Part shown: piece after piece, positions 33,348-41,615 of the stretch
Layout: every line of letters starts with the position of its first letter
Numbering within the stretch: the stretch's first letter is position 1
Assembly (NCBI GenBank): GCA_016719785.1
Contig: JADJYJ010000017.1
Coordinates: forward strand, 1-64,000
DNA: 64,000 bases
Direction of reading: 5' to 3'
DNA from: Candidatus Amarolinea dominans
GTDB lineage: Bacteria > Chloroflexota > Anaerolineae > SSC4 > Amarolineaceae
Translations under genes and position numbers: made by a program
Notes under the pieces: model-generated
What the model was told of the DNA's origin: nothing
Databases searched by the model: none
What the model saw: the letters and a program-made list of their open reading frames with translations, nothing else

Positions 33348-33406
33348 CAATGGCGCTGGTGCGCCATTGGCCTGAGCGCCGGCAGACAATAATGGCGCTA
33401 GCGCCA
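33348..33406. promoter_or_regulatory. Two palindromes upstream of the giant adhesin gene
   Basis: CAATGGCGC-TGGT-GCGCCATTG (33348-33369) and the uninterrupted palindrome TGGCGCTAGCGCCA (33393-33406) share a TGGCGC core and lie 35-95 bases before the adhesin start, in a 437-base gap between divergent genes. They could be operator sites. The rest of the gap (33407-33750) shows an AT-rich patch near 33530-33600 and a GAATGAATTC motif at 33608 but no gene. Confidence 0.45.
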
Positions 33407-33750
33407 GTCATCAGCACGGCGGGGCCGTAAACAACGAAGAATCAAAGCAGGCGCAGCACCCACCAGGGACGACGAGAAGAGCGGGCGTGCGACGGGGGGC
33501 GATGGGCATTAGTACCCTGATACCAGACGTATTGTATCATCATTTGGCGCGCCTGTCTACCGATCAAAATCTGAGATTCCAGCATTTTTGCTTACAAAAA
33601 CGCCGCCGAATGAATTCCGGGCGCAACGGCGTTCGGATGCTGTGTCCCGCTGGCAGAGATTGACAGGTCAGGGAGGAAAGGTGTAAACTGAGGGCCGTGT
33701 GCTTCCTGGCGTCTTGACGCGAAGCCATTTTCAGGTTAGGGAGTTAGGGT

Positions 33751-34986
33751 TTGGATCTACCACTGACCGCCGCGCACAAGGTCTGGTACTCGCAGGCCGT
33801 GGAAGCGCTGGCTGCCTGGGTTCTGCAGCCAAAACAGCCGCCGACCATCGTCAGCACGTGGCCGACCGCGGCCTGGGAAACCTTTGGCCTGACCGCGTAT
33901 CTGCAGGGCGTGCTGCCGCTGCTGTGGGGCATGCCCTGGCGCTCGCAGCTGCCGCCCGCGGTGCAGGCGGTGATCGAGACCGGCTATCGCAGCAACGCGC
34001 GGCGCAACCAGCGTCTGCTCGACGAACTGAACGGCCTGCTGACCAGCCTGGCGCAGGCCGGCATCCCGGCCATGCCGCTCAAGGGCAGCCTCCTGCTCGA
34101 AAATCGCCTCTATCCTGACCCCGCTCTGCGCGCCCTGCACGATCTGGACATCCTGGTGCAGCCGGAGCAGTTGGCCCGCGCGACGCAGGTGGTGCAGACG
34201 CTCGGCTATCGGATCGAAAATCGCACCTGGCGCCACATCGTTCTGCATCCGCCCGGCGCGGCCGCCATCGTCTCCTGGACGCAGGATCACCCGGACAATC
34301 CCCGCCCCCTCGATCTGCACAGCCATGTGCGCGAGGAGTTCCGCGGGGCCAGCTATGACCTGACCGCGCAGCTCTGGCAACATGCCCGGCCGCGCCCGTT
34401 CCTGGGTACGACGGCCTGGGTGCCCACGACCGCGGATTTGCTGCATCACCTGGTTGCCCATGCCTCGGTCTCCATGCTGGAACGCCTGCTGCGCCTGGTC
34501 CACCTGGTTGACCTCAGCTTGATGGCGCAGCGTCATTCGCCTGACCTGGCCCCGCTTTCGCCCGATGGCGCTCGTTTCCTCTATCCGGCCCTGGGCTTGC
34601 TGGCGCACTATCAGCCCGACGGGCCGCTGGCTGCGTCAGCCGCGCGGCTGGCAACCCAGGTTCATGCGCCGCTGGCCGCGTGGATCGAGACCAGCAGCCT
34701 TGCCAATCGCACCACCGGCGCCGACGCGCCCGCGCCGCCCGGAGAGATGCTGCGCGTCTGGCCGCGCAATCGGCGCGAACGCCTGCTGGCCGTGCGACAT
34801 ACGCTGTTTCATTCGCGCGGCGAACTGGCCGCGCTCTACCCGCGGTTGAGCGCCTCGCCCTTCTTCTGGCTGGCGCATGTCCGCTTCTGGGCGCGCCTGC
34901 TGATCTCATGGAACGGCCGCGGTTGGCACAGCCTGGCGCAGCGGGTGCGAGCGCGGGATGACGCCGGAGGGACGCATGGCCGCTAA
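33751..34986 (+). CDS. Nucleotidyltransferase family protein (PF14907 type)
   Basis: A 411-residue protein of the uncharacterised nucleotidyltransferase family often found in polysaccharide clusters. AGIPAMPLKGSLLLENRLYP (shortened at both ends) followed by ALHDLDILVQPEQ gives the KG...D-x-D active-site pattern of Pol-beta-type transferases. LDLHSHVREEF and DLLHHLVAHAS match later conserved blocks. The acceptor is unknown; context suggests cell-surface glycan work. The start is TTG 33751; the upstream bases AGGGAG support it moderately. It overlaps the MurJ-like gene by 11 bases, so the two are coupled. Confidence 0.8.
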   Translation: MDLPLTAAHKVWYSQAVEALAAWVLQPKQPPTIVSTWPTAAWETFGLTAYLQGVLPLLWGMPWRSQLPPAVQAVIETGYRSNARRNQRLLDELNGLLTSLAQAGIPAMPLKGSLLLENRLYPDPALRALHDLDILVQPEQLARATQVVQTLGYRIENRTWRHIVLHPPGAAAIVSWTQDHPDNPRPLDLHSHVREEFRGASYDLTAQLWQHARPRPFLGTTAWVPTTADLLHHLVAHASVSMLERLLRLVHLVDLSLMAQRHSPDLAPLSPDGARFLYPALGLLAHYQPDGPLAASAARLATQVHAPLAAWIETSSLANRTTGADAPAPPGEMLRVWPRNRRERLLAVRHTLFHSRGELAALYPRLSASPFFWLAHVRFWARLLISWNGRGWHSLAQRVRARDDAGGTHGR

Positions 34987-36571
34987 CCTGCGCCGGACCG
35001 CAGCCCTGGTGCTGGGGCTGACGCTGACCGTCAACGCGTTGAACTACCTGCGCGATGCCGCGCTCGCGGCGCGCTTCGGCGCCAGCCCGGCCAGTGATGC
35101 GATCTTCAGCGCGCTGCTGCTGCCCGCCATTCTGCAGCAGATGCTGGTGGCTGGCACCCTGGCGCCGGCCGTGGTGCCGGTCTACCTGGAGATGGCCGGC
35201 CACAGCCCCAGCCAGGCCCGACGCCTGACCTGGCAGGTGCTGCTCAGCGTGGCCGTGGGTCTGATCCCCCTGGCCGTGCTGGCTGTGTTCCTGACGCCTG
35301 CGCTGGTCAATCTGCTCTTTCCCGGTTTCGACGCCGCGACCCAGGCGCTGACGGTGCAGGCGCTGCGCCCCTTCTGGCCTGGCGCGGTCTGCCTGATCCT
35401 GGCCGGCCTGACGGGCAGCCTGCTCAACGCGGCCGATCATTTCGTCCTGCCCGCGCTGACGCCTGGCCTGGGCAGCGCGCTGGCGCTGATCGTGCTGTGG
35501 CTGTGGCCTGCGGTGAGCGTGCCAGAACTGGCGCTGGCGTTGGCCCTGGGGATGGCGATGCAGTTGCTGCTGCATCTGCCCGGCCTGTGGGCGGCGGGCC
35601 GCAATCCCCATGCCCTGCCCGCACCCGTTGACGGGATGAATCCCGCGGTACGGTTCGCTCCCACGAGACCGCTGCGGCGGGTGCTGATGCTCAGCCTGCC
35701 GCTGTTCGCTTATGTCAGCCTGTCGCAGGTCATGACCTTGATCGAGCGGGTGTTTGCCTCGCACCTGGGCACGGGCGCGGTCGCGCGGCTGACCCTGGCG
35801 CAGAAGCTGGCGTCACTGCCGCTCTTCCTGGTGGCCGGCTCGCTGGCCGTCGTCATCTTCCCCCGGCTGGCGGCGCTGCAGATCAACCGGGCCGATTTCA
35901 GCGCGGCGCTGGCGAGCGGGCTGCGCACGGCGCTGCCGCTGCTGCTGTTGGCAACCGCCTGGCTGATGAGCGGCAGCCAGCTTCTGGTGACGCTGCTGTA
36001 TCAGCACGGCCTCTTTTCCGCGCAGGATGGCGCCCAGACCGCCATTCTACTGCAAGGTTACGCCCTGGGCCTGGCGCCGGCCGGGTTGGGCGCTATTTTG
36101 CTCAAGGCTCTTCATGCGCGCCAGGATGTGCGCTCGCCGCTGTGGGTGGCGGCCGTCAGCCTGACCTGTTACCTGGCCCTGGCCGCGCTTTGCAGTCGCG
36201 CGTGGGGCGCGTTGGGATTGGCGCTGGCGCTTTCGACCACCGCCTTGATCTCGACCAGCCTGCTCGCCCTGGTTTTGGTGCAGCGACATCAGGCCCTGGC
36301 CTGGCGCCGCTTGTTGCACGACCTGCGCCTGCTCCTGCCCGCGACGGCGGCGGCCCTGGCGGCTGGCTGGCTGGCGGAAGTGTGGCTGCAGCCGGCGCTG
36401 GGCGCGACGCTGCCCGCGCTGCTGTTGCGCCTGCTGGTTTTGATCCTGGTCGGCGGCGGCGCCTTCGCGATCCTGGCGCGCCGGGTTGGATTTGTGCGCG
36501 GCGACCCCCGCAGTTGGTTGGAACCGCGGCGGCCGGCCAGACCGCCGCCCGTGTCCCAGGCAGAGGTTTGA
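34976..36571 (+). CDS. MurJ/MviN-like lipid-linked oligosaccharide flippase
   Basis: A 531-residue polytopic membrane protein of the MOP superfamily with about 14 membrane segments. The N-terminal SPASDAIFSALLLPAILQQMLVAG region and AAPAVVPVY-like segment match MurJ, which flips lipid II for peptidoglycan synthesis. Position in a glycan gene group also allows a role in exporting another lipid-linked unit. The ATG 34976 is preferred over 34958 because GGAGGG lies five bases upstream. The next gene starts four bases after its stop. Confidence 0.85.
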   Translation: MAANLRRTAALVLGLTLTVNALNYLRDAALAARFGASPASDAIFSALLLPAILQQMLVAGTLAPAVVPVYLEMAGHSPSQARRLTWQVLLSVAVGLIPLAVLAVFLTPALVNLLFPGFDAATQALTVQALRPFWPGAVCLILAGLTGSLLNAADHFVLPALTPGLGSALALIVLWLWPAVSVPELALALALGMAMQLLLHLPGLWAAGRNPHALPAPVDGMNPAVRFAPTRPLRRVLMLSLPLFAYVSLSQVMTLIERVFASHLGTGAVARLTLAQKLASLPLFLVAGSLAVVIFPRLAALQINRADFSAALASGLRTALPLLLLATAWLMSGSQLLVTLLYQHGLFSAQDGAQTAILLQGYALGLAPAGLGAILLKALHARQDVRSPLWVAAVSLTCYLALAALCSRAWGALGLALALSTTALISTSLLALVLVQRHQALAWRRLLHDLRLLLPATAAALAAGWLAEVWLQPALGATLPALLLRLLVLILVGGGAFAILARRVGFVRGDPRSWLEPRRPARPPPVSQAEV

Positions 36572-36574
36572 CTG

Positions 36575-37678
36575 ATGCACATCGTCTTCGATATGACTTT
36601 TCCGGCGCGTAACCGCAGCGGCGTGGGCGTCTACGGTCGCGAGCTGCTGGCCGCTCTGCGTCGCGAGGCGCCACCTGAATTCGAGATCGAAGAATTCTGC
36701 GCGGCCGGCCCCGCCTCGAAGCCGGACATGCTGCGCAAACTGGCCGATGGCGCGGCTTTCATGGCCGGCGTCGAGCTGGGGTTGCCTCTGCACCTGTGGC
36801 GACGCCGCCCTGACCTGCTGCACGCACCGGCGTTTATTGCGCCGCTGCTGCCCCTGGGCTGTCGCCTGGTCATCACCTGTCATGACACGATCCTGGAGGA
36901 TGGCTGGCAGGCGTTCCACCCGGCCTGGCGCCTGTTTCACCGCCTGTCCCTGCGTCGGGGTCTGCGCCAGGCTGCAGCCATCCTGACCCCCTCACAGCAG
37001 GCGGCGCGCGATCTGGCCCGAGTCTACGGCGTGGGCGCGGCGCATCTGCACGTCATCCCGCACGGCTGCAACCCCATCTTCCGGCCTGTGGCCGCAGAGG
37101 GCATCGCGGCCGTGTTGACGCGCCTGGGGGTGCGTGCGCCGTTCATCCTGAACGTGGGCGCGCAGGTGGAGCGCAAGAACCTGGTGCGCCTGCTGGAGGC
37201 GTTTGCGCAGGTGCGGCGCGGGCGCGGGCGGTCGGGCCTGACCCTGGTGCTGGTCGGCCCGCCCGGCAACGCCAGCCTGCGCGTGCAGCAGACCAGCGCC
37301 CGGCTCGACCTGCATGACCCCGTGACCTGGCTGCCTGCGGTGACGGATGGCGAACTGGCTGCGCTCTACAGCGGCGCCGCGGCCTTTGCCTTTCCATCGC
37401 TGGCCGAAGGTTTTGGCCTGCCCATCCTGGAGGCGCAGGCGTGCGGCGCGGTGGTGGTCACCAGCGATCGCGGCGCGATGGCCGAAGTGGCCGGCGGCGC
37501 GGCGCTGCTGGCCGATCCGACCCGTGTGGATGCGCTGGCGGAGGCTTTGGAGCAGGCGCTGGGCGATCAGGCGCTGGCCGCGCATCTGCGTGAGCAGGGG
37601 ATGCAGCGGGCCGCGACCTTTACCTGGGAACGCTGCGCGCAGGCGACCCTGGCGGTTTATCAACAGGTGACCGCATGA
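36575..37678 (+). CDS. Glycosyltransferase family 4 protein
   Basis: A 367-residue GT-B enzyme. The N-terminal domain has RNRSGVGVYGRELLAAL. The C-terminal nucleotide-sugar domain has LNVGAQVERKNLVRLLEAF, then AFPSLAEGFGLPILEAQACG, whose EGFGLPxLE motif holds the catalytic/donor-binding glutamates. It would add a sugar to a lipid-linked or envelope glycan on the cytoplasmic side. The donor is not readable. It is coupled to the next gene by an ATGA overlap. Confidence 0.9.
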   Translation: MHIVFDMTFPARNRSGVGVYGRELLAALRREAPPEFEIEEFCAAGPASKPDMLRKLADGAAFMAGVELGLPLHLWRRRPDLLHAPAFIAPLLPLGCRLVITCHDTILEDGWQAFHPAWRLFHRLSLRRGLRQAAAILTPSQQAARDLARVYGVGAAHLHVIPHGCNPIFRPVAAEGIAAVLTRLGVRAPFILNVGAQVERKNLVRLLEAFAQVRRGRGRSGLTLVLVGPPGNASLRVQQTSARLDLHDPVTWLPAVTDGELAALYSGAAAFAFPSLAEGFGLPILEAQACGAVVVTSDRGAMAEVAGGAALLADPTRVDALAEALEQALGDQALAAHLREQGMQRAATFTWERCAQATLAVYQQVTA

Positions 37679-38496
37679 GCATCACGATTCGCGACCTGAC
37701 GACCTACGACGAATTTGTGCAGGTGCGCCAGATTCAACAGCGCTGTTGGGGTTTCAGCCAGGGCGAAGGGCTGTATGTGCCGCTGCTGAACACGGCGGCA
37801 ACCAGCGGCGGCACGGTGTTGGGCGCGTTCGACGGCAGCCAGATGATCGGGTTTCTGTTCGGCTTCCTGGGGCTGCACGAGGGCCGGCGCCTGAAGCTCT
37901 GCTCGCAGACGATGGGCGTCCTGCCGGAGCACCGCGGGCGGGGGGTGGCCGCCAGCCTGAAATGGGCGCAGCGCCAGCGCATGTTGGCCCTGGGCATCGA
38001 ACTGATCACCTGGACGTTCGACCCGTTGGAGGCGCCCAACGCGCGCCTGAATCTGCACACCCTGGGCGCCACGGTGGCAACGTACTTCCGCAACCTGTTT
38101 GGCGAGGACTTCGGCGAACTGGGCCGCGGCCTGCCCAGCGACCGCTTGCAGGCCATGTGGTGGATCAACAGCGAGCGCGTCAACCGCCTGGCCGCGGGCG
38201 CAATTCTGTATGCCGAACCGTTGGCCGGGCCGCAGGCCAACCCCTGCGCCGGCGACGGCCTGGGCCGGCGCATCTTGCGCACCGACCTGGGCCTGGAGAC
38301 GGACGTGGTGCATGTGGAGATTCCGGCCGACATCCAGGCCCTCAAGCGGGCCGACCTGGCCCTGGCGTTGGACTGGCGCCTGCAGACGCGCCTCGTCTTC
38401 GAGACCTACCTGGGCCGCGGCTACATCGCCACCGACCTCCTGCGCCTTCCCGCGCCGGGCGGGACGCAGGTACACTATCGGCTGCAGAAGGAGTAG
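37675..38496 (+). CDS. GNAT-superfamily acetyltransferase (COG3375 type)
   Basis: A 273-residue protein. IRDLTTYDEFVQVRQIQQRCWG and GFLFGFLGLHEGRRLKLCSQ match predicted acetyltransferases of the COG3375 group; GVLPEHRGRGVAASLKWAQR holds the acetyl-CoA loop (RGRGVA). FDPLEAPNARLNLHTLGA is the other conserved block. The acceptor is unknown. It overlaps the glycosyltransferase stop by four bases, so it may modify the same envelope product. Confidence 0.85.
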   Translation: MSITIRDLTTYDEFVQVRQIQQRCWGFSQGEGLYVPLLNTAATSGGTVLGAFDGSQMIGFLFGFLGLHEGRRLKLCSQTMGVLPEHRGRGVAASLKWAQRQRMLALGIELITWTFDPLEAPNARLNLHTLGATVATYFRNLFGEDFGELGRGLPSDRLQAMWWINSERVNRLAAGAILYAEPLAGPQANPCAGDGLGRRILRTDLGLETDVVHVEIPADIQALKRADLALALDWRLQTRLVFETYLGRGYIATDLLRLPAPGGTQVHYRLQKE

Positions 38497-38580
38497 CCCT
38501 GATTGCAGAAGAAAAGAGGAGGCCTATGCCGTCTGATCCTTTGCCTAACGAGGACGTTGCCCCGTAGCTCATCTTCGCTG

Positions 38581-39057
38581 ATGATCGCCGGTTCGCCGCA
38601 GCCGAACATCCCCTGGGAAGAGCGGCCGCCCGCCTGTGCGGACGTTGTCTGGCGTTTCAGCCGCAACCCCATCATTGCCCGCGACGCCATTCCGACCGCC
38701 AACAGCATCTTCAACAGCGCGGTCGTGCCCTTCGGTGACGGCTTCGCGGGCGTCTTTCGCTGCGACGACCGCGCCCGCCGCATGAACATCCATGCCGGCT
38801 TCAGCGCTGACGGCATCCATTGGCGCATCAACCCGCAGCCGATCGCATTCCGCTGCCATGATACCGAGATCGGCGCGCTGGCCTACCGCTACGATCCCCG
38901 CGTCTGCTGGAATGTCGTTTTTCCCTGCGCCGCGCTGACCGACGCGGCCACTGGCCGGGTCGCCATTTATTATGGCGCGGCCGACACCGTCACCGGGCTG
39001 GCCTTTGGCTATCTGCAGGAGATCGTGGCGTTCCTCAAGGAAAACTCGCAGGTGTGA
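38581..39057 (+). pseudogene. GH130 phosphorylase/hydrolase gene with large in-frame internal deletion
   Basis: A 158-residue frame. The first 100 residues (FSRNPIIARDAIPTANSIFN, FGDGFAGVFRCDD, IHAGFSADGIHW) are the start of a GH130 beta-mannoside phosphorylase-like enzyme, and the last 50 (NVVFPCAALTDAATGRVAIY, YYGAADTVTGLA) are its end. The middle four blades, about 180 residues, are missing at the junction YDPRVCW/NVVFPC. The five-bladed propeller cannot form, so the product should be inactive. It would once have fitted the neighbouring glycan genes. Confidence 0.75.
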
Positions 39058-39169
39058 TTCGCGTCACCGCGAACGTCACACGTTGGGGACAGGAGCGGCG
39101 GGCGAGACACCCGCACTCCCCGCCCGTGACGCTCTGCGTCGCCCGTCTCCAATCCAAGACCCCGTGTGG

Positions 39170-39175
39170 TATAAT
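39170..39175 (+). promoter_or_regulatory. -10 element TATAAT upstream of the cyclophilin gene
   Basis: A consensus TATAAT, 65 bases before the start at 39240. No convincing -35 is found at 16-18 bases upstream, so recognition may need an activator or the call may be by chance. Confidence 0.4.
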
Positions 39176-39239
39176 AGGTTGCCTGTTCGGCAGATGCTAT
39201 GCCGCAGGTACACAAATCAAGAGAGGATCAGCAAAAAAT

Positions 39240-39722
39240 ATGGCGAAGCAGTGGAGCACCCCCCCGGCGATGAAGATTGATGTCAAGAAAAATTACACGG
39301 CAACCATCGTCACCAACCGGGGCACGATCGAGGTAGCCCTGTCCGCGCAGTACGCGCCTAAGACGGTCAACAATTTCGTTTTCCTGGCGCGCGACGGTTT
39401 TTATGATGGCGTCTCGTTTCACCGGGTCATCAGCAATTTCATGATCCAGGGCGGCGATCCCACCGGCAGCGGGAGTGGCGGGCCGGGTTACCGCTTCGAG
39501 GATGAAACGCGCGGCAACCCACTCAAGCACGAGACCGGCGTCATCTCGATGGCGAATGCGGGGCCGAACACCAACGGCAGCCAGTTCTTCATCACGCACT
39601 CGCCGCAGTCGCACCTGAACGGCATGCATACCGTCTTCGGCAAGGTCGTCAAAGGCATGGACGTCGTCAACGCCATTCGTCAGGGCGACGTGATGTCGAG
39701 CGTCACCATCACCGAGGCGTAG
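39240..39722 (+). CDS. Cyclophilin-type peptidyl-prolyl isomerase
   Basis: A 160-residue single-domain cyclophilin. FHRVISNFMIQGGDPTGSG contains the catalytic arginine and the FxxxQGGD core; NGSQFFITHSPQSHLNGMHTV (shortened) and VFGKVVKGMDVV are also intact. It catalyses proline cis-trans isomerisation in protein folding. No signal peptide, so cytoplasmic. The start has GAGAGGATC 11 bases upstream. Confidence 0.95.
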   Translation: MAKQWSTPPAMKIDVKKNYTATIVTNRGTIEVALSAQYAPKTVNNFVFLARDGFYDGVSFHRVISNFMIQGGDPTGSGSGGPGYRFEDETRGNPLKHETGVISMANAGPNTNGSQFFITHSPQSHLNGMHTVFGKVVKGMDVVNAIRQGDVMSSVTITEA

Positions 39723-39738
39723 GGGGCGGGTTTTTGAC

Positions 39739-39810
39739 CGCAGAGATCACAAAGAGCACAGAGACGTTGCCGATATGCGGCTAATCTGCCGTTTCTTTGT
39801 GATCTCTGCG
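39739..39810. repeat. Inverted repeat with 17-bp perfect arms after the cyclophilin gene
   Basis: CGCAGAGATCACAAAGA (39739-39755) and its exact inverse (39794-39810) around 38 bases; flanks (GACC.. / ..GGTC) are also complementary. It belongs to the widespread CGCAGAG(A)TC...AAAG-type intergenic repeats. A related element is at 47719-47786. It can fold after the cyclophilin stop and may end transcription. Confidence 0.65.
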
Positions 39811-39908
39811 TTCCTTGTGGTCGAATACTTCTTCATGGAGGGTATCATGAGTGTCGCTGTTAGGGATAGAGCGGGGACACCGCCTTGGTGAGAGCATGCG
39901 GAGGAAAC

Positions 39909-40004
39909 ATGACTCAAGGACAGATCTTGAACGAGTTCCGCCAACTCCCGTTGCAGCAACAGCTGATCGCGAAAGCACTGGCTATTGTATTAGCGATCAA
40001 ATGA
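39909..40004 (+). CDS. Very small ORF, probably a truncated antitoxin-like gene
   Basis: A 31-residue frame (TQGQILNEFRQLPLQQQLIA in its first part) with a strong GGAGGAAA ribosome site. The start resembles short antitoxin-like proteins with the pattern Q.IL.EFR.LP...Q. that are usually about 70-80 residues, so this is likely a truncated copy. It is followed by a strong bidirectional terminator. Confidence 0.45.
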   Translation: MTQGQILNEFRQLPLQQQLIAKALAIVLAIK

Positions 40005-40041
40005 AGTTGTCACAGGGCAAGCGATTCATTCGAATGGCAGG

Positions 40042-40079
40042 AAAGACGGTCATTTTGCTTTTGCAAAATGACCGTCTTT
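40042..40079. terminator. Bidirectional rho-independent terminator
   Basis: AAAGACGGTCATTTTGC (40042-40058), TTTT loop, and the exact inverse (40063-40079), followed by T on the plus strand and preceded by A runs for the minus strand. It separates the small plus-strand ORF from the convergent XRE-type gene, whose stop is at 40112. Confidence 0.9.
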
Positions 40080-40111
40080 TATTGGATATGCGTCCGGCTA
40101 CCTCAGCAGGA

Positions 40112-41062
40112 TCACTTCTGCGCTGCAACACTCCCTTTCGGAGGCAAGGAATCAGCGCAGTACCACGAGCGGGCGTCCTGCTGATCACGGAGCTCTGACC
40201 AGGCCGACAGGGAACCATACTGTTCCCGGCAGGCGACGTTGGTGTCCATGTCGCCCTCACGGGTCATTTCACCCATCGTGAATTGATAGGGACAGCGCCA
40301 ACTGAAGGGGTTGTGTGGATTCAAGAGAACTGCTGACCTGCCGTCTGTCAGGCCAGGAAACTGTTGCTGGCAGGCCAGGTCGAAATTCAATGCACCCAGC
40401 ACGTAGCGCCCGAACGGATTGTAACTTCGCAGTAGAGCCACGCTGAACAACAGAATCAACCCGCTGCTTATTACCAACGCTAGAACACGACGACTGCGCA
40501 ATGCAGGCTGATATGTTTGCCAGGCAGGATACCACCGTGCCCGCGTGATGGCGACCAGCGCGGGAGGTAGCAGTGCGACCGTGGCGACCGGCAAGGGAGG
40601 GGGCGATTCGGCCGGCGCCGGTTCAGAGGCCGCTGCCGTGATCGAGGCTGGCAACGCATTGGGCGTGGCGGCGTCGGGTGCTTCCGGGCCTGGTCTTGGG
40701 ATCAGATCCAACCCCTGCTGGCGGTGGAAGCGCTTGGCCTCGATCAGCGCCTGGCGATAGGTGCGCAGATGTGCGCGCATATCATCATCGAGACTGAGGG
40801 CATCGGACGTCAGCAGTTTATCAATGAAGGTTGGGCTGATGTGCTGGCCGCGTTCTACTTTGGACACAACCGAAGGGTCATAATCGAGCTGGCATGCCAA
40901 CTCCTGGGCCGACAGACCCTGGCGCAGACGTAGCCAACGGATGTACTGACCAATTTCCTGCACGAGAAGACTAGCATCTGGATCGGGCATAAGCGTTTTG
41001 GCAAGCGAACTGGCAACTTTTTCCACAATTTCAAGAGCCGATCTGGTATGTTGAACCAACAA
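40112..41062 (-). CDS. XRE-type HTH protein with one membrane segment
   Basis: A 316-residue protein. Residues 32-95 form an XRE-type helix-turn-helix (IGQYIRWLRLRQGLSAQELA, VVSKVERGQHISPTFIDKLL). A Pro/Ala-rich stretch (about 125-170) leads to a membrane segment near 195-215 (RVLALVISSGLILLFSVALL). The C-terminal 100 residues are outside and contain six to seven cysteines in short C-x-n-C pairs, suggesting disulfides. This is a membrane-tethered DNA-binding protein of the RodZ-like layout but without other RodZ features; function unknown. The start is uncertain: TTG 41062 or ATG 40990 (MPDPDASLL), neither with a good ribosome site. Confidence 0.65.
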   Translation of the reverse strand: MLVQHTRSALEIVEKVASSLAKTLMPDPDASLLVQEIGQYIRWLRLRQGLSAQELACQLDYDPSVVSKVERGQHISPTFIDKLLTSDALSLDDDMRAHLRTYRQALIEAKRFHRQQGLDLIPRPGPEAPDAATPNALPASITAAASEPAPAESPPPLPVATVALLPPALVAITRARWYPAWQTYQPALRSRRVLALVISSGLILLFSVALLRSYNPFGRYVLGALNFDLACQQQFPGLTDGRSAVLLNPHNPFSWRCPYQFTMGEMTREGDMDTNVACREQYGSLSAWSELRDQQDARSWYCADSLPPKGSVAAQK

Positions 41063-41096
41063 TCATCGGCTCCAGCCTCTCCCTGAGACTGATTTC

Positions 41097-41126
41097 ATTT
41101 TATCATACTTGGGCTTTTGGGGTCAA
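41097..41126 (-). promoter_or_regulatory. Promoter of the XRE-type gene
   Basis: On the minus strand TTGACC (41126-41121), 18 bases, then TAAAAT (41102-41097), 35 bases before the TTG start. Both boxes match four to five of six consensus bases. Confidence 0.5.
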
Positions 41127-41262
41127 ATCGGCTGGCGCTACGACAGCTTAGCCGCAGGCGGTGGGAAGCGCGTTCGACAGTAGGAGCCGGAATGATGGTT
41201 TTGAACCCAGAGGTCAAAAGCCTGATTAGAGGCGTATCAACGTCAAGGATATGGAGGACAAA

Positions 41263-41490
41263 ATGCACATCGGTAAGACTATGAAGTGGATGATCACGTT
41301 AGGGGCGGGTGTATTGACCGCGGCGGCCACGCTGCTGACCTACAGCCGCGGACGCGACGCATGCCCGCAGTGCGGCTACTTACACGACCTGCACGCGTGT
41401 AAGCACTGCGGCTGGACAGCCTGTTTGGCTTGCTGGCAGCGTATGAGCCAGTACAACACATGCCCAAGCTGTGGGCAGGGCAGTCCGTAG
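41263..41490 (+). CDS. Small membrane-anchored zinc-ribbon protein
   Basis: A 75-residue protein with a membrane segment near residues 8-24 (MKWMITLGAGVLTAAATLL) and four CxxC pairs in the tail (CPQC, CKHC, CLAC, CPSC), spaced as in a double zinc ribbon or RING-like fold. A role in protein or nucleic-acid contacts is possible, but no family can be named. ATG 41263 is chosen since GGAGGA ends five bases upstream; ATG 41251 overlaps that site. Confidence 0.6.
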   Translation: MHIGKTMKWMITLGAGVLTAAATLLTYSRGRDACPQCGYLHDLHACKHCGWTACLACWQRMSQYNTCPSCGQGSP

Positions 41491-41615
41491 ACGTCTGCTC
41501 AATGCAACTGTCGGAATTCTGTTACAGACCAACACCGAGATGCTTATCGGCTGCGTCGAAACAGCGCTGCGCATTTCTTTCGCTTGACCCATCTTGAATC
41601 CAGGAGGAACAACTC

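Noticed and set aside
33751..38496. Lipopolysaccharide O-antigen operon
   Set aside because: No lipid A, heptose or Wzx/Wzm genes are present; the set fits a general envelope or exopolysaccharide function, and the host lineage probably lacks LPS.
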